DNA of 64,000 nucleotides, taken from Gammaproteobacteria bacterium 45_16_T64 (GTDB lineage: Bacteria; Pseudomonadota; Gammaproteobacteria; Pseudomonadales; Ketobacteraceae). The notes under the pieces are model-generated. The model did not search any database. It was not told the origin of the DNA and saw nothing but the letters and a program-made list of their open reading frames with translations. Shown in pieces: positions 8,965-16,640 of the stretch; within the stretch, counting starts at the first letter, position 1, and every line of letters begins with the position of its first letter. The stretch lies in the NCBI GenBank assembly GCA_002162955.1, contig MABD01000018.1:186001-250000 (forward strand), in the 5' to 3' direction. The translations under genes were made by a program, and so were the position numbers.

Positions 8965-11377
8965 ACACACCGGAATAATCACAGTACCTAAACTCTACAT
9001 TATTCAATGCAGTGTCATCCGCACCATCACCTTGATCCCCTTCAATTTGTGAACGAACGCCACAAACTCGATAACGATCATTATTGGCATTCTGATACCC
9101 GCCCCAGCCACCTGCTGGGCCTTCGTTATTCGCCACAATCTCACTACCGTTTCCACACTTAAATCGTACGGCGTTTGCTGCGGAATCATCACCAAAGAGA
9201 CCTTGGTATGCTTCTGTTTTTAGATTGAAGGAATAAAGGTGTTGCCCAGCACTGCAATTCACGGTATTCCCCCAACGTCCCCAGCCTCCATCACCACTGG
9301 CAATAATTCTGGTGGAACCCGCACCACTTTTATCGGAACAAATAAGCGCAATACGGTTCATCGCCGTATCATCAAATGAAGAACCTTCTACCTTGAGACT
9401 AAAACCTTGAGCATAAGTATTTGGTGGACACATTGCCCAACCACCCCATGAGCCGTAATTAGTGTTCGCACGTCCTCTAACGGTGATTTGGCTATGCCAT
9501 GTCCTTGGTAAGTCCAATACCGATGTTACCGAATTATCCCTGCTGTTTACCGCCTTCAAAAACTCGTTACCTGTAGGCACACGTCCTTGCTCTGGGGTAA
9601 AAGTAAATAACTGAGCAGCTGCGTTGTATTCCATATCTGAACACTGCGTTTCGCTCTCACAAAACTGCACGACTTTGACACCCAGCTCATCGGTCACACG
9701 CGCAACAATTTGCACATCGGCGTCATCTACATTGATATTAACCGAGCGAATCGCAGGAACATCTGAAGTGGTCGTAATAATGTGATACTCCCACATAGGC
9801 TCCAGTTTCACATCTAAAATGTCAGTGCTATTACCCAATAATTCGTCCAACCGGTCATCTGAGTCATCAGTCCGCACAATACCTACATAGGTTTCAGGTG
9901 ACTGGACAATCTCGCCATCATCATTAAAACAAAAGCTCGCACGCCCCTGAGCATCACATTCAATATCCAATGTTGCACCGATCATATCGCGCAAGGTCGC
10001 CGTCTTATGTCTGTTAACCGGATCAACGTAATGGACGCTACGCTCTAACTCACCACTTTGATTAAAGATGGAGTATTGGATTTTCGAGTCTTGTAACATC
10101 GCCATGGATATATAGGTCATCCAGTCAGAGCCAAATTCAATTAACTCGTCATCATCGCCCAAATAAGGAATTTTCGCAGCATTCACTCGCGTTTCTAATG
10201 CAATCGCACCACCCAATTGCAGGTGTTGCAGTTGCCCCAAGGTCAGACACTCAACCTCATAGGCCAACGCAGAGCTACTCGGTACAGGCACCCCGTTTGC
10301 ATTTAGATCTACCGTAAATTCCGGTTCAAATGCTGCCAAATAGCTATCGCCGATACGAACCTGGAACACAAAATCAATATCTTGTGCTGGCGCTGTCCCC
10401 GAATTTTGCACGTCAACAACAAACACCAAATCAGCAGCACAACTGGTATCAATCGTGGTCGCGCTCTCCCACGAGAAACCTTCGCTGTTCTCATTGCTAT
10501 CACTTACCACTTCACCGGAAGTGTAGCTACCACCGACGCCAGCTGACACCGTCACTTCAACGGAAGGTACAAAGCTCACAGTACCCGTCACTGATACCGA
10601 CGCTTCCCAAGAATCCGTTTGTGAGGTGGAGGTTTCGACTGAATGACTCACCGTGGAGGAAATCTCCTTGCCTTGGCTGTCTTCGATCGTCTTTCTCGGT
10701 GTGTAGCTATAGCTTTCAAGCGTTGCCTCAATAACCGGAAATGCCGCCACTGAAGGATGAACTTTGGTTACGTTACCCACAATAAAACCGCCGACAACTT
10801 CATCGTAATCGCTATAAGGGTCTCGATCAGAGCTACTTAGGTCAGGGTTGGTAAAATAATACGGCAGGGCATCACCACCAAACGCGGTGGGTTCCAACAC
10901 CCGGTAATTTTGATTTAAGCGCAATAAAATATTCTTATAGCTGCCAGCAACGTTCGAGCCAGACTTATAGAAACGGTGGGTATCCCCGTATTCTTTTTCA
11001 AAAGCCGCGGACAGTTGCCCCACCAGCCCATCAAAGTTAATCGCGACCTCTCCACCACCTAATGACGTAACAAAGTCATTGTTATTCATTGTGTCATAAG
11101 CGAGTTTGAAAGGAGTCCGCCTATTTTGTGGCGGTTCTACCCCGTCCTCCTCAATTTGACCAAAATCGCTCCACTCTGAATCAGCCATGATTCGTTCAAG
11201 GGTATAAAACTCCCCATCAAGATAATAATAGCCATTCGTTTCCTGATGATCGTAGATTCCATCCCCGTCGGTATCAACAAGTACATCCGGTATTGTTGGC
11301 TCTCCTCCGCAGGAAATAATACCCCCTGCAAGCCCCATGACCAGCAGTTTGGATAGTGCACTCTTCGTTAGTTTCAT
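8957..11377 (-). CDS. Protective-antigen-like lipoprotein with C-terminal VMO-I-like domain
   Basis: Predicted lipoprotein of about 806 residues. From the ATG at 11377 (GGGAA upstream; the frame is open to 11422), a short signal peptide ends in a lipobox with Cys about residue 23. A calcium-binding motif follows directly (DTDGDGIYDHQETNGYYY, about 35-52), equivalent to DTDNDGIPD of anthrax protective antigen. Further shared blocks are DPYSDYDEVVGG, HPSVAAFPVIEATLESYSY, a Ser/Thr-rich alternating stretch that matches the membrane-inserting beta-hairpin loop (SVSVTGTVSFVPSVEVTVSA), NSGTAPAQDIDF, and SDWMTYI...HYVDPVNRHKTATLRDMI. The last about 165 residues carry three GxWGxW-type repeats with DDTAMNRIALIC and DDTALNNVEFRYC, like vitelline membrane outer layer protein I. 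There is no PA14/furin-site region, so the protein begins where the activated 63-kDa form of protective antigen begins. The role is unknown; a pore or translocation component is possible. No enzymatic partner is adjacent. Confidence 0.8.
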   Translation of the reverse strand: MKLTKSALSKLLVMGLAGGIISCGGEPTIPDVLVDTDGDGIYDHQETNGYYYLDGEFYTLERIMADSEWSDFGQIEEDGVEPPQNRRTPFKLAYDTMNNNDFVTSLGGGEVAINFDGLVGQLSAAFEKEYGDTHRFYKSGSNVAGSYKNILLRLNQNYRVLEPTAFGGDALPYYFTNPDLSSSDRDPYSDYDEVVGGFIVGNVTKVHPSVAAFPVIEATLESYSYTPRKTIEDSQGKEISSTVSHSVETSTSQTDSWEASVSVTGTVSFVPSVEVTVSAGVGGSYTSGEVVSDSNENSEGFSWESATTIDTSCAADLVFVVDVQNSGTAPAQDIDFVFQVRIGDSYLAAFEPEFTVDLNANGVPVPSSSALAYEVECLTLGQLQHLQLGGAIALETRVNAAKIPYLGDDDELIEFGSDWMTYISMAMLQDSKIQYSIFNQSGELERSVHYVDPVNRHKTATLRDMIGATLDIECDAQGRASFCFNDDGEIVQSPETYVGIVRTDDSDDRLDELLGNSTDILDVKLEPMWEYHIITTTSDVPAIRSVNINVDDADVQIVARVTDELGVKVVQFCESETQCSDMEYNAAAQLFTFTPEQGRVPTGNEFLKAVNSRDNSVTSVLDLPRTWHSQITVRGRANTNYGSWGGWAMCPPNTYAQGFSLKVEGSSFDDTAMNRIALICSDKSGAGSTRIIASGDGGWGRWGNTVNCSAGQHLYSFNLKTEAYQGLFGDDSAANAVRFKCGNGSEIVANNEGPAGGWGGYQNANNDRYRVCGVRSQIEGDQGDGADDTALNNVEFRYCDYSGVFN

Positions 11378-11741
11378 AGTTCTATTCCCACAATTTTTAT
11401 TTTGATATTGCCACTCATACAACGCGATGGCTTACACGTGTGACTTACGCTACGCAGTACAATATCTCACCGGGAATAAGTGTTTCAATATGACAGATGT
11501 CTATAACATTTGTTATAGACATCTGTCATAGGGCAGTAAACTCTCTACTCTGCCTTTGCTAGAAGGAAGGGCAATCGACCCCAGATCGGGGCTATTTGCT
11601 ATAAAAATCTATTTTCCAAACGTGACATACTGCCAATTGGTGTCCCATTGTTAATTATCACGTTTATTTCCGAAATGAGTTCGCTATTGTTCATCCCATC
11701 AGGAACAAATAGTCCAACAGACAATAAAAAGGAAAAATAAC
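11378..11741. other. Divergent intergenic region between PA-like and RGS genes
   Basis: This 364-base gap separates two divergent genes and must contain both promoters. Besides the long palindrome at 11489-11530, I see an AT-rich stretch near 11600-11690 and a clear ribosome-binding site (AAAAGGAAAAATAAC) just before 11742. I could not assign reliable promoter boxes. Confidence 0.5.
11489..11530. repeat. 42-bp palindrome, 20-bp perfect arms
   Basis: Arms at 11489-11508 and 11511-11530 are perfectly complementary over 20 bases with only TT between them; the inner part reads GTCTATAACA-TT-TGTTATAGAC. It lies about 110 bases upstream of the PA-like gene start and about 210 bases upstream of the RGS gene, inside the divergent promoter region. 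No gene ends here, so a terminator is unlikely. A regulator-binding site, a cruciform, or a remnant of a mobile palindromic repeat are options. Confidence 0.8.
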
Positions 11742-12344
11742 ATGCCATCATTATCCGGAACTGAAATCGCCGAATTATGTGCCCACTCAGAAACCGCAGA
11801 CATTTTACGAAACTGCCTCAAGAGTGACTATGCGACTGAAAACGTGGAGTTTGTGGCGTTGGTCAATTTACTACACGGCGTGTTATGTAGCGTACCCAAC
11901 GACATTCTGACCGTCGGCTGGATAAAGTTACAACCAGCCACCGGATTGAATATTTGCAAGCTTATTCATGACGACTATATTAGCGACAACGGCAACAATA
12001 CTGTAAATGTATCGTTTAAAACCCGAAAGAAAATCAGCGCCGCGTATGCCGGTGGAAATTACGCAACCTATGTTGAGCTATTATTTGGAAAAGGGTTTGA
12101 TGAAATCACCAAAGTACTAGCACAGAATTTCGGGTATGAGCTACCCAAAAAGCAACCATATAAAAAAGGAAAATCGGCTATCAATAAGGTACTTCAATCC
12201 AATAGCTACTTGGTCGATAAAATGGATTCTAAGACGCCTGATATCAAAGTGATTACAGGGATGGTTTCTACCTTTAGCTCATATAGTTACAAACGGCCGA
12301 TGGTTGCTGGACCAACGCGATCTCGGTCAAATGGAGTGTATTAA
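11742..12344 (+). CDS. RGS-domain (regulator of G-protein signalling) protein
   Basis: A 200-residue soluble protein with no signal peptide or membrane segment. Residues about 10-140 read like a complete RGS domain: the opening helix with ADILRNCLKSDYATENVEF matches the eukaryotic pattern FLKSEYSEENI(D/E)F, then KLIHDDYISDNGNNTVNVSF and KTRKKI match KIYNEFI...EVNL...TRE, and GFDEITKVLAQNFGYEL matches CFDEAQKKIFNLMEKDSY. About 60 basic and Ser/Thr-rich residues follow, of unknown nature. In eukaryotes RGS domains speed up GTP hydrolysis by G-alpha subunits; bacteria lack heterotrimeric G proteins, so the function here cannot be inferred. AAGGA sits about 8 bases before the ATG. It is divergent from the PA-like lipoprotein and convergent with the phosphatase gene. 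Confidence 0.75.
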   Translation: MPSLSGTEIAELCAHSETADILRNCLKSDYATENVEFVALVNLLHGVLCSVPNDILTVGWIKLQPATGLNICKLIHDDYISDNGNNTVNVSFKTRKKISAAYAGGNYATYVELLFGKGFDEITKVLAQNFGYELPKKQPYKKGKSAINKVLQSNSYLVDKMDSKTPDIKVITGMVSTFSSYSYKRPMVAGPTRSRSNGVY

Positions 12345-12383
12345 TAATATCAAATCAACATATGCGCCATCGCAGATCCGTCC

Positions 12384-13100
12384 TTAGCCCTCAATATAAT
12401 CCAGAGGGCTAATCAGACCTATCACACCCGTTTCATAGCTCCCTAGATCCAAGAACGTTCGATTAGATACAGTGGTTATCTCGTTAAGAATAGTGTGACC
12501 ATGAAATACATGGTCGATATTCTCGACTGCGGGAAGCACCCCTCGAATGGCCTCTGCACTGCGCATTTGGTTTTTGTTCCACATCATTCCATGAAGTAAT
12601 GCTGTGTTCGTGAGGTTATCTGCAGAAGGTTTATTTTCCAGCTCACGCTTAACATCCCGCCAATCACATATCATCGGTAACTCTGCATGCACTAGACCCA
12701 CCACCTGCGTGCTAGACACAGCGAGTTCAATGGCCATGGGTAACGTCACAAGCACATCATAGTATTGCTGCAATTGGTCCTCATCAAGATCATCCGCCCA
12801 ATCGCCTCCCCAATACCCCCACTGTCTACGTACATGCTCAGACTCACTTTCAAACGCATCAATCAACATGAGTTCGTGATTACCAAGGATAGAATGGAAC
12901 CACGGCTGAGAGAGGTAGTGGATAACCCGATGTGACTCGTCACCACGATCAATCAAGTCGCCTAAACAAAACAGACGATCAACAGATTTGTTAAATTTTA
13001 CTGCCTCTAACTGACGCTCTAATAACGAGAAGTGTCCATGGATATCTGAACAGACAAAGTCCGCTCCACATGTATTTTCCTCGAACACTTCGATTTTCAT
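12384..13100 (-). CDS. PPP-like serine/threonine protein phosphatase (metallophosphoesterase)
   Basis: Single-domain metallophosphoesterase of 238 residues, the size of bacterial PrpA/PrpB and lambda phosphatase. The metal and phosphate ligands are all visible: VCSDIHGHF, LFCLGDLIDRGDESH, SILGNHELML, VGLVHAELP and VFHGHTILNE. It would remove phosphate from proteins or small phosphoesters in the cytoplasm using two metal ions. A small membrane-protein gene precedes it by 7 bases on the same strand, so they form an operon. Its last codons lie in a 9-bp inverted repeat (12384-12412: TTAGCCCTC/GAGGGCTAA). No protein kinase is visible nearby. Confidence 0.88.
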   Translation of the reverse strand: MKIEVFEENTCGADFVCSDIHGHFSLLERQLEAVKFNKSVDRLFCLGDLIDRGDESHRVIHYLSQPWFHSILGNHELMLIDAFESESEHVRRQWGYWGGDWADDLDEDQLQQYYDVLVTLPMAIELAVSSTQVVGLVHAELPMICDWRDVKRELENKPSADNLTNTALLHGMMWNKNQMRSAEAIRGVLPAVENIDHVFHGHTILNEITTVSNRTFLDLGSYETGVIGLISPLDYIEG

Positions 13101-13107
13101 AACGGTC

Positions 13108-13386
13108 CTACGCTTCTTTCTCTTTTCGTGAGTTCAGTTTTTTGATTCCCCATACAATAAGCGTTGGTATACCAAATAACATAAAGAACGTCCCTGTGAG
13201 CGATGCGGATTTTACCGATACACCTAACAATGGGAATATTACGAAGAACGGGCCGAACAAGACAAAGAGCACGCTGAGGATATGGTATAGAGATTTTAGC
13301 GCATTGTTTTCGGTAAACTCTCTCACTCTAGGGGTCTGAAATAGGCCAACAATCATTAAACATGCTGTGATTAACGCAATTATCAT
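13108..13386 (-). CDS. Small hypothetical inner-membrane protein
   Basis: A 92-residue protein with about three hydrophobic segments (residues about 1-14, 32-52 and 60-82) and a charged C-terminal tail (KKLNSRKEKEA). The frame is open to 13449, but the ATG at 13386 has AAGGA at good spacing, so I use it. Family not recognised. It is the first gene of a two-gene unit with the phosphatase. The 272 bases upstream (13387-13658) hold no other gene; a GC-rich imperfect inverted repeat near 13610-13650 could end transcription of the lipoprotein gene beyond. Confidence 0.65.
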   Translation of the reverse strand: MIIALITACLMIVGLFQTPRVREFTENNALKSLYHILSVLFVLFGPFFVIFPLLGVSVKSASLTGTFFMLFGIPTLIVWGIKKLNSRKEKEA

Positions 13387-13658
13387 TTTCAATTCCTTTT
13401 GGTTTATGTGTCTATCTTTAACAAATATCCTAAGCTGCCGACCTAACATTGAGCAAGAATAAGTCTGCTAATGTACTGTGGCGTCATCCATGCTCTTACA
13501 GTCGCACCCGAATATCGACGCGTATTATATTGTAACCAACATGATACTTCAAAGATTTGAATGGGACCTGTTAGACAAAACACTCAAGCTATAAGCATCC
13601 CTGCTTCTGCCCCCCGCCCGCTCAAACAATCACTGCGGGAGGCTGCTTTGACTAGAAA

Positions 13659-14219
13659 TTAGTAACGGACTCTCGACACCCATTTCGCCACAAAAACGCC
13701 TGCACTATCCGCGATCTTGTTCAGACGACCACATGCTCCAATAGCAACCCTGGACCGAATGTTCTTAGTGACTGACTTGACTACTTTCCCATTATTGATG
13801 ACATCGATCGACACTGCTGCCGTCGACGTTGGGCGAAAGCTCAAAAAGCTCCATTCGTGGGATACTACATTTGAGAACTTCACGTCGATGATGTCTGTCG
13901 CCTTATTTAACTCTTCCTTCGTGCTAACAACGTCAAGTGCGACCCCATATTTTGACGTAGCAGAAGATATGGAGCTATTAAGTCGTGGCTCCATATGACA
14001 CTCGGCCTTAACAGCTTCAGTGACACCAGAATGCTCACCAAACGTAGCAGGCATCATAACGTACTTGTGACTCTCGCCCTTAGTCGCTGTATTCTGAACG
14101 TTATTGGCCGACCCAGTAGCCCTATTACTAGCACAACCAGCGGCTCCGACTAATAGGCCCACTGCCAAGAAAACACTCATTACTCGCCGCATATTTCCAT
14201 TTATCATATTATTTCCCAC
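13659..14219 (-). CDS. Hypothetical lipoprotein
   Basis: Up to 186 residues. The N-terminus MRRVMSVFLAVGLLVGAAGC is a lipoprotein signal peptide with the lipidated Cys in GAAGCAS. The rest has no membrane segments and an Ala/Ser/Val-rich mixed pattern; the closing part (DVINNGKVVKSV...WVSRVRY) looks beta-rich. The longest frame begins with GTG at 14219; ATGs at 14207 and 14192 are alternative starts. The one at 14192 puts the signal peptide directly at the N-terminus. Family not recognised. Probably anchored in the outer membrane, as no Asp follows the Cys. Confidence 0.7.
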   Translation of the reverse strand: MGNNMINGNMRRVMSVFLAVGLLVGAAGCASNRATGSANNVQNTATKGESHKYVMMPATFGEHSGVTEAVKAECHMEPRLNSSISSATSKYGVALDVVSTKEELNKATDIIDVKFSNVVSHEWSFLSFRPTSTAAVSIDVINNGKVVKSVTKNIRSRVAIGACGRLNKIADSAGVFVAKWVSRVRY

Positions 14220-14321
14220 GTTAAAAAAATTGAAATCGAATTATATAGAGATGATCAGGCAATGCCAAAGAAACACATGCCTACCCTCTAAGGTTAAACC
14301 TAGCTAAGCTAGGGTGAGCAT

Positions 14322-16640
14322 CTACAGGTTATACCGTTCTTCTATCGCCGCTTGCTCTGCAAGGCCCTTATCGTCACCAAGCTTTTCCAATAAACTAGGC
14401 CATATGAGCGGATGCTTAAGTGATTCGCATATTTTTGAGAGCAGAATCTTCACATCGTCTAATTCAACAGTCGGCGGTGCAAGAACATACGCATACAGAC
14501 CAGGTTCAGACTTTTCCTCATCACCTTCATCAAACTCCACACAGTATTCTTCCGAATTTCGCTGACTAAATAGACACTGAATATCCGCTAATGCATCCTT
14601 AAGCTGTGCCAATAATTCATCGCCTGGATGTACGCCATCAATCGCAAAGGTGTAATAATCTCTTGTTGCGGTTGTTTTTACTACAGCAAACAAATGTAGG
14701 TAGCGCCCTTCAGAATCACAGGCATAACCTTCATCATCTTCTTGATCTAACTCATTCAATGGCTGTGGGGCGAATACGATGTCATCACCATACTTTTGCT
14801 CTTCTAATACTCGGGCAATACCGGTGATGCGGGCTGACACAGGTCCACGCCTTTGGGCCAGAAATATCTGATCTTCCTGATCCTCAGTAGAGTATTTTAC
14901 GAGAACATTCCCCATATCCTCATCGATAGCACCCTCTTTTGCCTCAAATTCCATGTCCAGATAATTGGAAGACTCATGCACTATATCCCATTGCTGTTCA
15001 ATGGTTGCTGACACCATTCTTTGCCAATGAAAACTGTTGACGTCTTCACACCCATCGATTAATTGCGTCCAGTAACCAATCGCATCACTGTGATTATCCA
15101 ATTCAGCAGAAATGTTTGCCGCTCTCTCAATCACCGCAACGCTGTTTTCGTTAATTGAAAGATACTGTTCAAGAAACCCCAACGCCTTGGATTTATCCGA
15201 AGAATAATACGCATGGCTATAAAGCCATAAGTAATTGAGCATCTGGCCTTCGCTTAAACTTGCTTGATCAAGCATATCAAACTCTTTTAAGAATGCATCT
15301 CGACCAAAGTTATTCAGCAAATATAAACCATATTGGAACTGCAACGCCTCATCGCTGGGGTTATCTCTATACGCTTGGCTCAGCAGACGTAGCCCCTCAT
15401 CCTCTAAAGAATAATAACAATAGCCCTCTGATAGGCGCTGAATAATCTCGACGCTATCTCCCCAGATTCCAAGTGCATGAGAAAAGGCCAACCACACGCC
15501 ATCAACATTATCCGAGTCTAGCGACAATACATCATCTACATTGTCAAAATTAACTGGATGTTGATGAGCATCAAGAGCAGAGGTTAACCTTGTAAACAAC
15601 ACTTCGGCCAATTCAGAAGCACCCAAATTCGCCCTAAGCTCTGGGATCAATCTCACTATGCGTATTTTTGCAATCGAAGCACTAAATAAGAAATGGTTAT
15701 CTAACGATAATTCCAGTACCTGAAGAGAAATCGCAAGGGACATCCGTATCGCGCCATTGTCTTCCAGTTCTTTTGCAAGATAGTGAAATTGGCTTAATAA
15801 CGCAGGGTCAACGTCAACAGCACTCCCCTTGGCCAACGTAAAATACGTATCACTCCAATCCACAAAGTACTGCTGTGCTACAACGACAATATCGAAAGAC
15901 AAGCTCTGATCAAGGGCCTTTTGATAATCCCCTTTTAATGCACTGATCAGGCTAAGTAACTGTTGCTTCTTCCGCGAAAAACTCTCACCGCCACCATCAT
16001 TCGTAGCACGCTCAAGTAGTTCCTCAGCATCATCCAGGCGATCATTCTTTATTAAAGCGCGAGTATGGATGATCGGCATCTCGCCACTTCCACCCTCCTC
16101 TCCTAGTTTAGCCACTTCCTTATTATGGAACTCAACACGATCTATCAACTCCTCATACCGCCCAGCATCCAGCAACGCCGAACAGTATTCCGATGCGATA
16201 CATATATAACACGGCCAAGACGGATCGATTTGATCCAACGCCTCTTGGCTCGCGTGCAATCTCTCTTCTACATAACCAGGGCCATCTTTAATACCATAAG
16301 ATGCCGTTAAGTCCTGTACGACACATATACGTTGAGGGCACTCCTGCGTGTCATCTTGATGAGAAAAATTCAATAACTCAACCGCTTCGTTTAGCGTGCC
16401 TTTGACATTATGGCGATGCAACACCTGGCTTTGTAAATACCAGTGGCGAATAAACAACTCAACCCAGGGCTCCTTTGCACGACGCGCAAGTTGTACGCCT
16501 TCTGGCTGCATCATATCAACACGATGGTGTTGATCACCACAGGTATAGCTTGGGATAAGGTCCATGATCTCCGCCAAACGATGCTCCCCTGCATCCTGTA
16601 GTGAACGTTCTTTTGTGATAACCCAATTCCATATATTCAT
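14322..16640 (-). CDS. TPR/alpha-solenoid partner of the Hsp90-like protein
   Basis: A large soluble protein, 772 residues from the ATG at 16640. Most of it is helical repeats with TPR-like spacing of Ala, Leu and Tyr, for example DRLDDAEELLERA, GDYQKALDQSL, DNPSDEALQFQYGLYLLNN and KALGFLEQYLSINEN. The last about 180 residues are different: acidic and beta-rich (ARITGIARVL, YYTFAIDGVHPGDELL, GLYAYVLAPPTVELDD). The start codon overlaps the stop of the Hsp90-like gene in a TAATG arrangement with GAGGG 6 bases upstream; an ATG 6 bases earlier has poor spacing. The tight coupling suggests a fixed stoichiometry. TPR proteins are the main co-chaperones of eukaryotic Hsp90, so a co-chaperone or client-selector role is a reasonable guess, not shown. 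No signal peptide. Confidence 0.75.
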   Translation of the reverse strand: MNIWNWVITKERSLQDAGEHRLAEIMDLIPSYTCGDQHHRVDMMQPEGVQLARRAKEPWVELFIRHWYLQSQVLHRHNVKGTLNEAVELLNFSHQDDTQECPQRICVVQDLTASYGIKDGPGYVEERLHASQEALDQIDPSWPCYICIASEYCSALLDAGRYEELIDRVEFHNKEVAKLGEEGGSGEMPIIHTRALIKNDRLDDAEELLERATNDGGGESFSRKKQQLLSLISALKGDYQKALDQSLSFDIVVVAQQYFVDWSDTYFTLAKGSAVDVDPALLSQFHYLAKELEDNGAIRMSLAISLQVLELSLDNHFLFSASIAKIRIVRLIPELRANLGASELAEVLFTRLTSALDAHQHPVNFDNVDDVLSLDSDNVDGVWLAFSHALGIWGDSVEIIQRLSEGYCYYSLEDEGLRLLSQAYRDNPSDEALQFQYGLYLLNNFGRDAFLKEFDMLDQASLSEGQMLNYLWLYSHAYYSSDKSKALGFLEQYLSINENSVAVIERAANISAELDNHSDAIGYWTQLIDGCEDVNSFHWQRMVSATIEQQWDIVHESSNYLDMEFEAKEGAIDEDMGNVLVKYSTEDQEDQIFLAQRRGPVSARITGIARVLEEQKYGDDIVFAPQPLNELDQEDDEGYACDSEGRYLHLFAVVKTTATRDYYTFAIDGVHPGDELLAQLKDALADIQCLFSQRNSEEYCVEFDEGDEEKSEPGLYAYVLAPPTVELDDVKILLSKICESLKHPLIWPSLLEKLGDDKGLAEQAAIEERYNL

